The notes under the pieces: generated by a model
Seen by the model: only the letters and a program-made list of their open reading frames with translations
What the model was told of the DNA's origin: nothing
Databases searched by the model: none
Assembly: GCA_902515565.1 (NCBI GenBank)
Contig: CABXVR010000012.1
Coordinates: 1 to 38,029 of the forward strand
Direction of reading: 5' to 3'
Length of the DNA stretch: 38,029 nt
Source of the DNA: an uncultured Bacteroidota bacterium
GTDB lineage: Bacteria > Bacteroidota > Bacteroidia > Flavobacteriales > Flavobacteriaceae
Program-made: the position numbers and the translations under genes
Shown here: piece after piece, positions 8,464-16,202 of the stretch
Layout: each line of letters opens with the position of its first letter
Position numbering within the stretch: position 1 is the stretch's first letter

Positions 8464-9444
8464 TTAATTTAAAGCTTCATTTATTAAGCTTTCAAATAAA
8501 TCCATAAGAGAAATGCCTGCTAATTTGATCTGTTGAGGTAAAATACTTTTCTTTGTTAAACCAGGAACAGTGTTCACTTCTAACAAATAAGGAACTTCAT
8601 CTTTAAAAATAAACTCACTTCTAGATAATCCTTTTAACCCAATAGATTTATATATTTTTATGGACTCTTTTGTTACTAATGATTTCATTTGATTAGAAAT
8701 TCTAGCAGGAGTAATTTCAGATGATTTTCCTTTATATTTTGCATCATAATCAAAGAAATCATTATGAGGAACTATTTCAGTAATTGGTAAGCAAATTATA
8801 TCTCCCTGAAAACTAATAACACCTACGGAAACTTCTATTCCATCCAATGAAGATTCAATTAATACATTAGAGTCTTCATTGAATGCTGTTTTTATTGCGT
8901 TTTCAAATTCTTCTGCTTTATAAACTTTAGTTATTCCGAAACTACTACCACTTTTACTAGCTTTTACAAAGCATGGTAACCCTACTTTTTTAATTACTTT
9001 ATCAATGTCAACTTTTTCGTTAATGTTTAAACTAATTGAATCTGCTGATTTTATATCGAATTCTTTTAAATAATTTAAACATTTAATTTTGTCATATGTT
9101 ATTTTTGATTGAAAAGCTCCACAACCCGTTATTGGGATATTTAATTTCTCAAAATAACTTTGTATTTCACCATCTTCACCTGGAGATCCGTGTATTGCAT
9201 TGAATACACAATCAAACTTTACTAATTTATTATTTAATTTTAAAGTGAAGGATTCTTTGTCTATTGTTACTTCTTGATTTTTAGAATTAATATAGAACCA
9301 TTTGTTTTTTAAAATAATAACTCTAAAACAGTTAAATTTATTTTTGTCTAAAATATCAAATACTGCTTTTCCACTTTCCATGGAAATTTCATACTCACTT
9401 GAGTAACCTCCCATAATGATTGCAATATTTTTTTTCATTTTCAC
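8464..9444 (-). CDS. ddl: D-alanine--D-alanine ligase
   Basis: ATP-grasp ligase that makes the D-Ala-D-Ala dipeptide for peptidoglycan. The 326 residues include the N-terminal IAIIMGGYSSEYEISMESG, the family loop NAIHGSPGEDGEIQ, the substrate segment GLPCFVKASKSGSSFGITKV, and the C-terminal metal-binding stretch RSEFIFKDEVPYLLEVNTVPGLT. All expected motifs are intact. It is divergent from the PASTA gene; the 93-base intergenic stretch is AT-rich and gives no minus-strand box that I can support. Confidence 0.95.
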   Translation of the reverse strand: MKMKKNIAIIMGGYSSEYEISMESGKAVFDILDKNKFNCFRVIILKNKWFYINSKNQEVTIDKESFTLKLNNKLVKFDCVFNAIHGSPGEDGEIQSYFEKLNIPITGCGAFQSKITYDKIKCLNYLKEFDIKSADSISLNINEKVDIDKVIKKVGLPCFVKASKSGSSFGITKVYKAEEFENAIKTAFNEDSNVLIESSLDGIEVSVGVISFQGDIICLPITEIVPHNDFFDYDAKYKGKSSEITPARISNQMKSLVTKESIKIYKSIGLKGLSRSEFIFKDEVPYLLEVNTVPGLTKKSILPQQIKLAGISLMDLFESLINEALN

Positions 9445-9512
9445 TTTTTATTAAAAATATAAATTTATTTGTAAATCTTATTTGCATAAGAAAAAATAAC
9501 TCTAAAAATGCT

Positions 9513-9520
9513 TAGTTTTG
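9513..9520 (+). promoter_or_regulatory. Putative -7 promoter box for the PASTA-pseudouridine synthase run
   Basis: TAGTTTTG fits TAnnTTTG and ends 17 bases before the ATG at 9538. The nearest upstream TTG is 28 bases away, longer than the usual spacing, so confidence is low. Confidence 0.35.
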
Positions 9521-9537
9521 CTAAATAACAAATAATA

Positions 9538-10089
9538 ATGAGCTTTATTAAATTTTTATTCAGTTTAAAATTTGTTAAGCATATTATATATATAATTTGC
9601 TTAACAATTATTTTGATTATTATTAGTGTTATATCACTAAGTTATATCACCAAGCACGGAGAGTCTGTTGAGGTCCCAAATCTAATTGGGAAAACTTTAG
9701 ATCAAGTTGATATAGATTTAAAATCTTTAGACCTTAGCTTCGTCATATTAGATTCTGCCAGATACAATTCTTCATTTAAACCTTTATCAGTTATAGATCA
9801 TCAACCTATTTCTGGTGCAAAGGTCAAGGTAAATAGAAAAATATACCTCACAATTAATCCATCTGGTTATAATGAAATTACTATTCCAAAAATAATAAGA
9901 ACTACCATTCGACAAGCTACTCAAAGATTAGAGTCGTCAGGTTTTGTGATTGGTGAAATTGAATATGTAGATGATATTGGAAAAGATGAAATTATAGAAA
10001 TAAGTCATAAAGGTGAACTAATCAATGAAGGTGATAAGTTGTTAAAAAACTCTGTGATTGATTTAACTTTAGGAAATGGAAAACTCTGA
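9538..10089 (+). CDS. PASTA-domain membrane protein
   Basis: A 183-residue protein with one N-terminal membrane helix (about 13-36) followed by two PASTA repeats outside the membrane. The first starts at VEVPNLIGKTLDQVDIDL and the second at ITIPKIIRTTIRQATQRL. PASTA domains bind peptidoglycan stem peptides or muropeptides in other bacteria. There is no kinase or transpeptidase domain here, so this is a stand-alone PASTA anchor. Its place beside ddl suggests a cell-wall role, but that is inference. The end overlaps the next gene by 14 bases. Confidence 0.87.
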   Translation: MSFIKFLFSLKFVKHIIYIICLTIILIIISVISLSYITKHGESVEVPNLIGKTLDQVDIDLKSLDLSFVILDSARYNSSFKPLSVIDHQPISGAKVKVNRKIYLTINPSGYNEITIPKIIRTTIRQATQRLESSGFVIGEIEYVDDIGKDEIIEISHKGELINEGDKLLKNSVIDLTLGNGKL

Positions 10090-11086
10090 AACTTTACACG
10101 AACACTATTCTTTTTCAGTTCAAGCAGGTCAGGAGCCTTTAAGAATCGATAAGTATCTAATGAATTTTGTAGAGAATGCAACAAGAACAAAGATTCAAGC
10201 TGCAGCAAAAGATGGAAGTATTAGAGTAAATGGACAAGTAGTTAAATCAAATTATAAAGTCAGACCTCTTGATGAAATTAAAGTTTTATTTGAATATCCA
10301 CCGACTGAAAATTTGTTATTACCAGAAAATATTGATTTAAATATAGTTTTTGAGGATGATGATATAGTTGTAGTCAATAAACCTGCTGGTATGGTAGTAC
10401 ATCCAGGGCATGGAAATCAGACAGGAACTTTGATAAATGGATTGATTTATCATTTTGACAACCTTCCGAATAATTCTTCTAACAGACCTGGTTTAGTTCA
10501 TAGAATTGATAAAGATACAAGTGGATTATTAGTTGTTGCAAAAAATGATAATGCCATGACCAAGTTATCAAAACAATTTGCCAATAAAACTAGTAAAAGA
10601 GAATATGTCGCATTGGTTTGGGGAAACCTTAAAGAAGAGGAGGGGACAATTAATCAAATAATTGGAAGAAACCCCAAAAACAGATTGCAAAATATTGTTT
10701 TCAATGACGAAGACAGCCATTTAGGTAAACCAGCAATAACCCACTATAAGGTTTTACAAAGGTTTGGATATGTTTCTCTTATTAGCTGTAGACTTGAGAC
10801 AGGAAGAACACACCAAATTAGAGTACATTTAAAATTTATTGGACATACTTTGTTTAACGATGAAAGATATGGTGGAAATTTAATTCTTAAAGGAACTACA
10901 TTTACAAAATACAAACAGTTTGTAGAAAATTGTTTTAAAGTATTACCCAGACAAGCTCTTCACGCTAAAAGCTTGGGCTTTATACACCCTACATCTAACA
11001 AATTTATGGAATTTGAGTCTGAGATGCCTGAAGATATTAGACTCTGTATAGACAAATGGTCAAACTACTCTAAGCATCAAATGTAA
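10076..11086 (+). CDS. rluD: RluA/RluD-family 23S rRNA pseudouridine synthase
   Basis: Isomerises specific uridines in large-subunit rRNA. The 336-residue protein has an N-terminal S4 RNA-binding domain (about 21-75) and the RluA catalytic domain with NKPAGMVVHPGHGN (101-114) and HRIDKDTSGL (142-151), where Asp145 is the expected catalytic residue. LETGRTHQIRVH is also present. The family fit is firm; assigning it as RluD rather than RluA or RluC rests on the S4 domain and neighbourhood. Translation probably couples with the PASTA gene through the 14-base overlap. Confidence 0.9.
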   Translation: MENSETLHEHYSFSVQAGQEPLRIDKYLMNFVENATRTKIQAAAKDGSIRVNGQVVKSNYKVRPLDEIKVLFEYPPTENLLLPENIDLNIVFEDDDIVVVNKPAGMVVHPGHGNQTGTLINGLIYHFDNLPNNSSNRPGLVHRIDKDTSGLLVVAKNDNAMTKLSKQFANKTSKREYVALVWGNLKEEEGTINQIIGRNPKNRLQNIVFNDEDSHLGKPAITHYKVLQRFGYVSLISCRLETGRTHQIRVHLKFIGHTLFNDERYGGNLILKGTTFTKYKQFVENCFKVLPRQALHAKSLGFIHPTSNKFMEFESEMPEDIRLCIDKWSNYSKHQM

Positions 11087-11147
11087 ATTTTTGATTTTTT
11101 TTATTGTAAATATATTTTTCGTTTGTAATTTTAATTAAAATTTTTAT

Positions 11148-11906
11148 ATGAAATTAGTTATTTCTCCTGCAAAATCTTTGAACTATTCAAGTGAATTGCC
11201 TACAAAAGAATTTACTCAGTCTTGCTTTTTAAAAGAAGCTGAAATGTTAAATAGTATTCTTAAAAATAAGTCTCCAAACGATTTGTCTAAATTAATGAGT
11301 ATTTCTAGTTCTCTTGGTGATTTAAATTATGAAAGAAACCAGTCTTGGAGTCTTCCGTTTAGCCTTTCTAATTCAAGACAAGCAATTTATGCATTTAATG
11401 GAGATGTTTACAAAGGAATTGATGCCTATTCTATTCCTATAAATAAAATTGATTTATTACAAAATACTGTAAGAATAATATCAGGACTTTATGGTATTCT
11501 AAAACCTTTGGATTTAGTACAGCCTTACAGATTGGAAATGGGTACTAAATTATCATTTGGAAAAAATAAAAATCTCTACGATTATTGGAAAGTTCAATTA
11601 ACAAAGTCAATAAATCAAGAACTTAAAGAAGGTGAGTTATTTTTGAATTTAGCTAGCAATGAATATATTAAAGCAATTGATACTAAGGTTTTAAAAACAC
11701 CAATGATTACTGCTAACTTTAAGCAATTTAAAAATGGAGAATATAAAACAATAGCTATATTTTCTAAAAGAGCAAGAGGTCTTATGGCTAGATATGTCAT
11801 AGATAATAAGATTGAGTCTGTTAATGATTTGAAACATTTTTCGTCAGATAATTATCGTTTTTCTGAAAAACTATCTACAGAAAATGAGTTAATTTTTACC
11901 AGATAG
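11148..11906 (+). CDS. yaaA: Peroxide stress protein YaaA (DUF328/UPF0246)
   Basis: Member of the YaaA family, which in E. coli lowers intracellular iron and protects DNA during hydrogen peroxide stress. Full length at 252 residues. Typical segments are MKLVISPAKSLNY at the N-terminus, RQAIYAFNGDVYKGIDA, RIISGLYGILKPLD, LEMGTKL, NLASNEYIKA and KRARGLMARY near the end. The 61-base gap after the pseudouridine synthase gene contains a 16-base A/T palindrome (11127-11142) just before the start, so an independent promoter is possible but not clear. Confidence 0.93.
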   Translation: MKLVISPAKSLNYSSELPTKEFTQSCFLKEAEMLNSILKNKSPNDLSKLMSISSSLGDLNYERNQSWSLPFSLSNSRQAIYAFNGDVYKGIDAYSIPINKIDLLQNTVRIISGLYGILKPLDLVQPYRLEMGTKLSFGKNKNLYDYWKVQLTKSINQELKEGELFLNLASNEYIKAIDTKVLKTPMITANFKQFKNGEYKTIAIFSKRARGLMARYVIDNKIESVNDLKHFSSDNYRFSEKLSTENELIFTR

Positions 11907-11926
11907 TATATTAAAATTAAAAAACT

Positions 11927-12238
11927 ATGGATTTAAATCAATCTGATTGGAAATTACAATGTGAAGCAAATGAAAATTCAATAATAATTGATGTAAGAAC
12001 TGAACACGAAGTTGCTGAAGGAATTATCCCTGATGCTATTAATATTGACATCTATGGAGGTCAATTATTTATAGATGAAATAAATAAGTTAGATAAATCT
12101 AAATCTTACTTTTTATATTGTAAAGCCGGAGGTAGGAGTTCACAAGCTTGTTCTTTAATGAATCAACTAGGTTTTGATAAAACCTATAACCTCTTGGGTG
12201 GTTTTATGAATTGGAGTGGTGAAACAACAACATTATAA
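11927..12238 (+). CDS. Cytosolic single-domain rhodanese
   Basis: A 103-residue rhodanese-like protein with no signal peptide. It has the active-site loop YCKAGGRSS with Cys65, the upstream IIDVRTEHEVAEG (CH2A-like) motif and a C-terminal LLGGFMNW. It is likely to carry sulfane sulfur in the cytoplasm. It follows yaaA by 20 bases and precedes a paralogous lipoprotein by 3 bases, so all three are probably one transcript. Confidence 0.9.
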   Translation: MDLNQSDWKLQCEANENSIIIDVRTEHEVAEGIIPDAINIDIYGGQLFIDEINKLDKSKSYFLYCKAGGRSSQACSLMNQLGFDKTYNLLGGFMNWSGETTTL

Positions 12239-12241
12239 ATT

Positions 12242-12637
12242 ATGATTAAAAAATTCACTCTATTTTTTGTTTTTTTAATTTTCTTTTCGTGTAATTTTTC
12301 TACCCCAGTGATTAATGAAATAACTACGTCTGATTTTAAATTATTAAAGAGCGTAGATGATATTCAAATTATTGATGTTAGAACATTTGAAGAGCATAAA
12401 AGTGGCTATATTGAGGCCTCACTAAACATAGATTTTTATGATTCTAGTTTTATCGACAGTCTTAATGTATTAGATAAGTCAAAAGCTACTGTTGTTTATT
12501 GTAAATCTGGTAATAGAAGTGGTAAATCCGTTTTAATAATGAAATCTTTAGGTTTTAAAAATGTATATAACCTTAAAGAAGGAATGAACGGGTGGTTAAG
12601 TAATCGAAATGAAATTATTTTAGATTCTTTAAATTAA
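12242..12637 (+). CDS. Rhodanese-domain lipoprotein
   Basis: A 131-residue paralogue of the preceding gene, with a lipoprotein signal peptide ending FLIFFSCNFS (lipid-bearing Cys17). The rhodanese domain includes IIDVRTFEEHKSGYI and the loop YCKSGNRSGKS with the active-site Cys87. It should act in the periplasm or at the outer membrane. The 3' end overlaps the convergent phosphotransferase by 4 bases. Confidence 0.88.
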   Translation: MIKKFTLFFVFLIFFSCNFSTPVINEITTSDFKLLKSVDDIQIIDVRTFEEHKSGYIEASLNIDFYDSSFIDSLNVLDKSKATVVYCKSGNRSGKSVLIMKSLGFKNVYNLKEGMNGWLSNRNEIILDSLN

Positions 12638-13668
12638 GTATTGATTATCTTTTTCATGTATTTTTCATTGTTTAAAGCAACCTCTGAAAATTTAATTAAG
12701 TTCTTAGCTCTTATTAGATTCTGATCAGGGTAACTTACTTTAAAGTATTTATTACCATTTAAATGATCTGTTAATGCTCTTACTCCGTGCATAAAAGGCA
12801 TTAATGCTACAGAAAGTGGAAGTAGGTCTTTTTCATTTTGTTTGATATTTAATAATGTTGGTTTAAAACCAGTGATAAATGAAACAAACATTTTTTTATT
12901 GAATTTAATTTTACTCAAGTCTTTTTCTTCCTCTGAAGTTGGATTAACAAGAGTTCTAACGGTATCTCCAAAATCATATAAAATTAAGCCTGGCATAATA
13001 GTATCTATATCAATTAAATAAAGCCCTTTTTTATATTTGTCAAATAAAATGTTATTTAGTTTTGAGTCATTATGACAAAGTCTTTTTTTTAGATTTGAAT
13101 TATAAATAATTTCAAATTTTTGTGAAAAAGTATTAATTGTATTTATCAACCCTGAAATGTCCTTTAGTTTTTCTTCGTTAAAATTTTTACAAGAATCATT
13201 AAATTGCTGAATTCTAGATGGTAAACAATGAAAATCTTTTAAGATGTATTTAAACTCAGTAAGGTCTATATTTTCAAAACTTGTATGAAAATTTGAAAGC
13301 ACTTTACCGCATTCTAAAGCTATTTCGGAATCTGTAGTATAGTTATAAGTTTCACTGCCATCTTCGTAATGCATTAACCTCCAATATTCTGAATCATTTA
13401 TTGTTATATAGGGTCTGTTAAATTTAGAATTAACTAATTTAATACCAATATTTATAAAGTTTTTTTGAATAAGACCTATGTTATAAAAAATATGTTCTGG
13501 TTTTTTAAAGACTTTAGAATTTATCTTCTGAAGAATATATCTTGGATATGCATCAATGAATATTTTAAAAGTATCATTAATATAACCAGATGAAATCTTT
13601 TTAAATGATATTGAATTTCCAGTAACTTCAAAATTAGATAATATTTTAATTAATAAATGTTTATCCAT
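12634..13668 (-). CDS. NahK-like sugar 1-kinase (APH fold)
   Basis: A 344-residue aminoglycoside-phosphotransferase-fold kinase. The N-terminal SSGYINDTFKI and RYILQKINSKVF resemble N-acetylhexosamine 1-kinase (NahK) more than antibiotic kinases. The catalytic loop is HNDSKLNN (199-206, Asp201) and the metal-binding element is LIDIDTI (218-224). Some databases label this group mucin-desulfating sulfatase, for which I see no support. It lies 12 bases after a sugar nucleotidyltransferase gene, so the pair could salvage a free sugar through sugar-1-phosphate to an NDP-sugar. The sugar itself is not evident. Confidence 0.75.
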   Translation of the reverse strand: MDKHLLIKILSNFEVTGNSISFKKISSGYINDTFKIFIDAYPRYILQKINSKVFKKPEHIFYNIGLIQKNFINIGIKLVNSKFNRPYITINDSEYWRLMHYEDGSETYNYTTDSEIALECGKVLSNFHTSFENIDLTEFKYILKDFHCLPSRIQQFNDSCKNFNEEKLKDISGLINTINTFSQKFEIIYNSNLKKRLCHNDSKLNNILFDKYKKGLYLIDIDTIMPGLILYDFGDTVRTLVNPTSEEEKDLSKIKFNKKMFVSFITGFKPTLLNIKQNEKDLLPLSVALMPFMHGVRALTDHLNGNKYFKVSYPDQNLIRAKNLIKFSEVALNNEKYMKKIINT

Positions 13669-13680
13669 ATTTTGATTTTA

Positions 13681-14565
13681 TTATCTCCAGAGAGGGCTTG
13701 GGTATTTATTAGAAGAAGTATATGACTCCAAAGAGTTTACGGCATTATCTTTGTCTTCAAAATATGTAACTCCAAACCAATCACTGTTAGATTTTATAGC
13801 ATTGATTGAAATTAGTCCTTCGTTCATCATCTCTTGTGCTACAAAAGGTAAATAAATTTCGTTTTTTTCAAGATTGCTTTCTTTTTCTAGAAATTCTTTG
13901 AAATAGTTTTCTATATAATTAAAGATATCAGTGTTGCAAATCCAAAAATTCATAGAAACATCATCATTATATTCTAAAATATTTCCAGAATCTTCATCAA
14001 TTATTTGACTTTCATTTTCACAAATTTTAATATGCTCTTTTATAGAAATAAGTTTATTGTTATCTACATGACAAATTCCTCTTGAAACTGTACCGAAATT
14101 TGATAATGTTTTACCTAATTTATAGGTTACTAATCCGTAAGATTTGATGTGGTTTGTCGTGTTTAAATAATTTGCAGCTTGTTCAAATGCTTCTTTACCA
14201 TAATAGTCATCTGCATTAATAATAACAAAACTAGATTTTATGACATGCCTTGCAGACCATACGGCATGAGCTGTACCCCATGGTTTAATCCTTTCATGTT
14301 TTAGTTGAGTATTTTTTGGAAGATCATTAATATCTTGAATAACGACATCTAATTTAATATAGTTAGGAATTTTATTTATTAAATAATTATTCAAAAAGTC
14401 CTTATTTTCTTTTTTAGTTACTAAAACTATGTGCTTAAAGCCATTATTAATTGCATCGTATATACTAAACTCTAATAAAAACTCACCTTCAGGTCCTAAT
14501 TCATCAAACTGTTTTAATTTTCCGTATCTGCTACCACTACCAGCGGCCATAAGTAATAATGTCAT
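13681..14565 (-). CDS. Sugar-1-phosphate nucleotidyltransferase
   Basis: A 294-residue nucleotidyltransferase with the N-terminal signature LMAAGSGSRYGKLKQF (5-20) that binds the NTP, and FVIINADDYYG with the metal-binding aspartate. There is no C-terminal left-handed beta-helix, so it has no acetyltransferase or allosteric domain of the GlmU or GlgC kind. Sugar and base specificity cannot be read from sequence. It is first in a two-gene leftward operon with the NahK-like kinase. Confidence 0.78.
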   Translation of the reverse strand: MTLLLMAAGSGSRYGKLKQFDELGPEGEFLLEFSIYDAINNGFKHIVLVTKKENKDFLNNYLINKIPNYIKLDVVIQDINDLPKNTQLKHERIKPWGTAHAVWSARHVIKSSFVIINADDYYGKEAFEQAANYLNTTNHIKSYGLVTYKLGKTLSNFGTVSRGICHVDNNKLISIKEHIKICENESQIIDEDSGNILEYNDDVSMNFWICNTDIFNYIENYFKEFLEKESNLEKNEIYLPFVAQEMMNEGLISINAIKSNSDWFGVTYFEDKDNAVNSLESYTSSNKYPSPLWR

Positions 14566-14581
14566 TTATTTATTTTTTTTT

Positions 14582-14589
14582 CAAATATA
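14582..14589 (-). promoter_or_regulatory. Putative -7 promoter box for the nucleotidyltransferase-kinase pair
   Basis: TATATTTG on the minus strand lies 16 bases before the ATG and matches TAnnTTTG. A -33 TTG is not evident. It is just downstream of the terminator of the small gene, which fits a fresh transcription start. Confidence 0.4.
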
Positions 14590-14628
14590 ATACAAAGAAT
14601 AAATATTTAGATTGAAACATATATAAAT

Positions 14629-14658
14629 AAAAAAAACCCTCAATTGAGGGTTTTTTTT
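14629..14658 (-). terminator. Strong intrinsic terminator after the 64-residue gene
   Basis: A perfect inverted repeat with the core CCCTCAATTGAGGG (14637-14650), flanked by a run of A on the left and T on the right. Read in either direction it gives a GC-capped hairpin and a U tract. It stands 16 bases beyond the stop of the small leftward gene and before the next leftward gene. It is the only clear Rho-independent terminator I found in the window. Confidence 0.85.
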
Positions 14659-14674
14659 TATTAAATACTTATTA

Positions 14675-14869
14675 CTATTTTCCTTTTAAGAATGGAAGTC
14701 CAGTTTTAGTATTTTCAATAACTACTTTACCAGCAGGTAAATCACATGCTTCAGGTCTAGAGTCTTTAGCGAAGTAATAAATTGTTTGTTGTCTACCTCC
14801 TTTTAACTCTACATCTTTAGAATGTAAAAAGTAAGTTTTTCCTTTACTGTTTTGGTGTGAATAACCCAT
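14675..14869 (-). CDS. Small conserved basic protein of unknown function
   Basis: A 64-residue protein beginning MGYSHQNSKGKTYFLHSKD and ending GLPFLKGK. It is rich in Lys and Gly, with aromatic residues (TYFLH, IYYFAKD), and has no signal peptide or membrane segment. I recall very similar small proteins (GG-R-QTIYYFAKD, DLPAG, TGLPFLK) in several unrelated phyla, which suggests a conserved function, but I cannot name it. It is a single-gene unit: a -33/-7-like pair lies 30 bases upstream and a strong terminator directly downstream, an arrangement typical of abundant small proteins. Confidence 0.82.
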   Translation of the reverse strand: MGYSHQNSKGKTYFLHSKDVELKGGRQQTIYYFAKDSRPEACDLPAGKVVIENTKTGLPFLKGK

Positions 14870-14898
14870 GTTTTTTAGTTTTTTAGATTAGTAATACT

Positions 14899-14930
14899 TA
14901 AATATAGGCTTTTTTTTTGTTAAATAGCAA
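14899..14930 (-). promoter_or_regulatory. Probable promoter of the 64-residue gene
   Basis: On the minus strand TTG (14928-14930) is followed after 21 bases by TATATTTA (14899-14906), one mismatch from TAnnTTTG. It lies 29 bases before the ATG. The rest of the 204-base gap to the DUF3089 gene (14870-15073) is AT-rich, and I see no gene in it. Confidence 0.4.
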
Positions 14931-15073
14931 CAATTCTCTCTGTAATATTGAGAAATATGATATTTTTTATGTTTTTTTTATGAATTTATCCTTATCTGTT
15001 AAGCAAATTTTATGAATAAACTATTTTTTTTATTTTTTTAACAGGGTACCTTTAGAGTAAAAAAAATCAGTAA

Positions 15074-16111
15074 TTATTTAGTGTTTAATGATTCTAAATA
15101 GCTGTTAATTCTAACAATAGTATTTAGTCTAATATCTTCCCAAAATAGATTTATATCACCAAAGTGATAGTTTCTTACAAGTCTTAAAAATAGTCGATTT
15201 GGGATATTCTTTGGTAAACTTACCCAAAGCATTCCACTAGTTAATTCAACCTTTATACTTTCTGGATATACTTTTTCATCATAAAAATATAATCCTTTGT
15301 GGTCAGTTATATCAGATTTAATTTGTCTATCCCATGTTATTGGATTTACGACGACATTATTCTCTTTCCATGAATTATAAGCAGGATCTTTATTAATTCT
15401 TGGTTTTTTATTTTTCTTGTAGCTATTCCAATTTACAAATCCTCCAATTTCTTGAGCATTATACATTGGTTGAATACTATTAAATTCGTCATGTTTAATG
15501 TTTGCACCTATAAGGTAAGCAGCTACTAACTTTTTTTTGAGTGGTTTATCATCAAAATATTCTTTTAGTATTCTCATTCCATGCCCAGATCCTTGACTAT
15601 GACCAGCTATGATTATTGGTCTACCATTGTTATAATTTTCTAAATAATAATCAAAGGCTCTTTTTACATCAGCATAGGCGATTTCATAGGCAGGTCTTCC
15701 ACCATTACTTGTGTAAGGCTCAAAAAACGCTCTGTAATGAACTTGTCTGTAAAACGGACTAAAAACCCTTGCTGAGCTAGCCCAAGCAGATGCTTGGTAC
15801 TTAATTGCTACATTTGTAATATTATCTCTTGTTTCACTATTAAATGTGTCAGCATTCCAATCTGAATCAGAAGTTTCAGTAATTATAGTTGGATATATGT
15901 AAAAAACATCCGCTTTGGATTTATTATTATAAAATTTAGAGATGGGGCTATTTTTTAGTTCTGGATGAGCAGCCCAAGAATTTATATTATTATAATCGGG
16001 AGCATTTGGCACATCAGCATTAGTAAAAGGTTTTGTGTCATAGGTAGACTTGCACGAACTAACTAAAATAAATATTAGTATAAATAATGTATTCTTTATA
16101 TTACTAATCAT
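15074..16111 (-). CDS. DUF3089 lipoprotein, alpha/beta-hydrolase fold
   Basis: A 345-residue exported protein with a lipoprotein signal (ILVSSC, lipid-bearing Cys20). The DUF3089 domain is clear: ADVFYIYPTI, then the nucleophile elbow AGHSQGSGHG (169-178) with Ser172. An esterase or lipase-like activity at the cell surface or in the periplasm is plausible, but no substrate is known. It is divergent from the 203-residue outer-membrane-like gene and is followed by nothing co-oriented nearby. Confidence 0.85.
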   Translation of the reverse strand: MISNIKNTLFILIFILVSSCKSTYDTKPFTNADVPNAPDYNNINSWAAHPELKNSPISKFYNNKSKADVFYIYPTIITETSDSDWNADTFNSETRDNITNVAIKYQASAWASSARVFSPFYRQVHYRAFFEPYTSNGGRPAYEIAYADVKRAFDYYLENYNNGRPIIIAGHSQGSGHGMRILKEYFDDKPLKKKLVAAYLIGANIKHDEFNSIQPMYNAQEIGGFVNWNSYKKNKKPRINKDPAYNSWKENNVVVNPITWDRQIKSDITDHKGLYFYDEKVYPESIKVELTSGMLWVSLPKNIPNRLFLRLVRNYHFGDINLFWEDIRLNTIVRINSYLESLNTK

Positions 16112-16155
16112 ATTTAATTATTTAGAATTATTCTAATTACTGGCATGTTTTTTGA

Positions 16156-16163
16156 TATATTTG
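16156..16163 (+). promoter_or_regulatory. Putative -7 promoter box for the 203-residue protein gene
   Basis: TATATTTG matches TAnnTTTG and ends 37 bases before the ATG at 16201. There is no good TTG at the -33 position. The leader between the box and the ATG is made mainly of a 16-base tandem duplication. Confidence 0.45.
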
Positions 16164-16170
16164 TAAAAAT

Positions 16171-16202
16171 ATAAATAATTAAACATATAAATAATTAAAC
16201 AT
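16171..16202. repeat. Perfect 16-base tandem duplication reaching into a start codon
   Basis: The unit ATAAATAATTAAACAT occurs twice without a gap or mismatch; the second copy supplies the first two bases of the ATG at 16201. It lies wholly in the untranslated leader and could change leader length by slippage. Confidence 0.9.

Noticed and set aside
9538-10089. Part of a PASTA serine/threonine kinase or penicillin-binding protein
   Set aside because: The gene has only a membrane helix and two PASTA repeats, with a normal start and stop, and no broken kinase or transpeptidase sequence around it.
11127-11142. 16-base perfect palindrome AATTTTAATTAAAATT before yaaA
   Set aside because: It is made only of A and T and directly abuts the start region; chance occurrence is likely in this composition.
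12634-13668. Mucin-desulfating sulfatase
   Set aside because: There is no sulfatase motif; the protein has a phosphotransferase catalytic loop (HNDSKLNN).
14996-15044. 7-base inverted repeat CTGTTAA ... TTAACAG with a 35-base loop
   Set aside because: The stem is short and the loop long in AT-rich DNA; not enough to call an operator or terminator.
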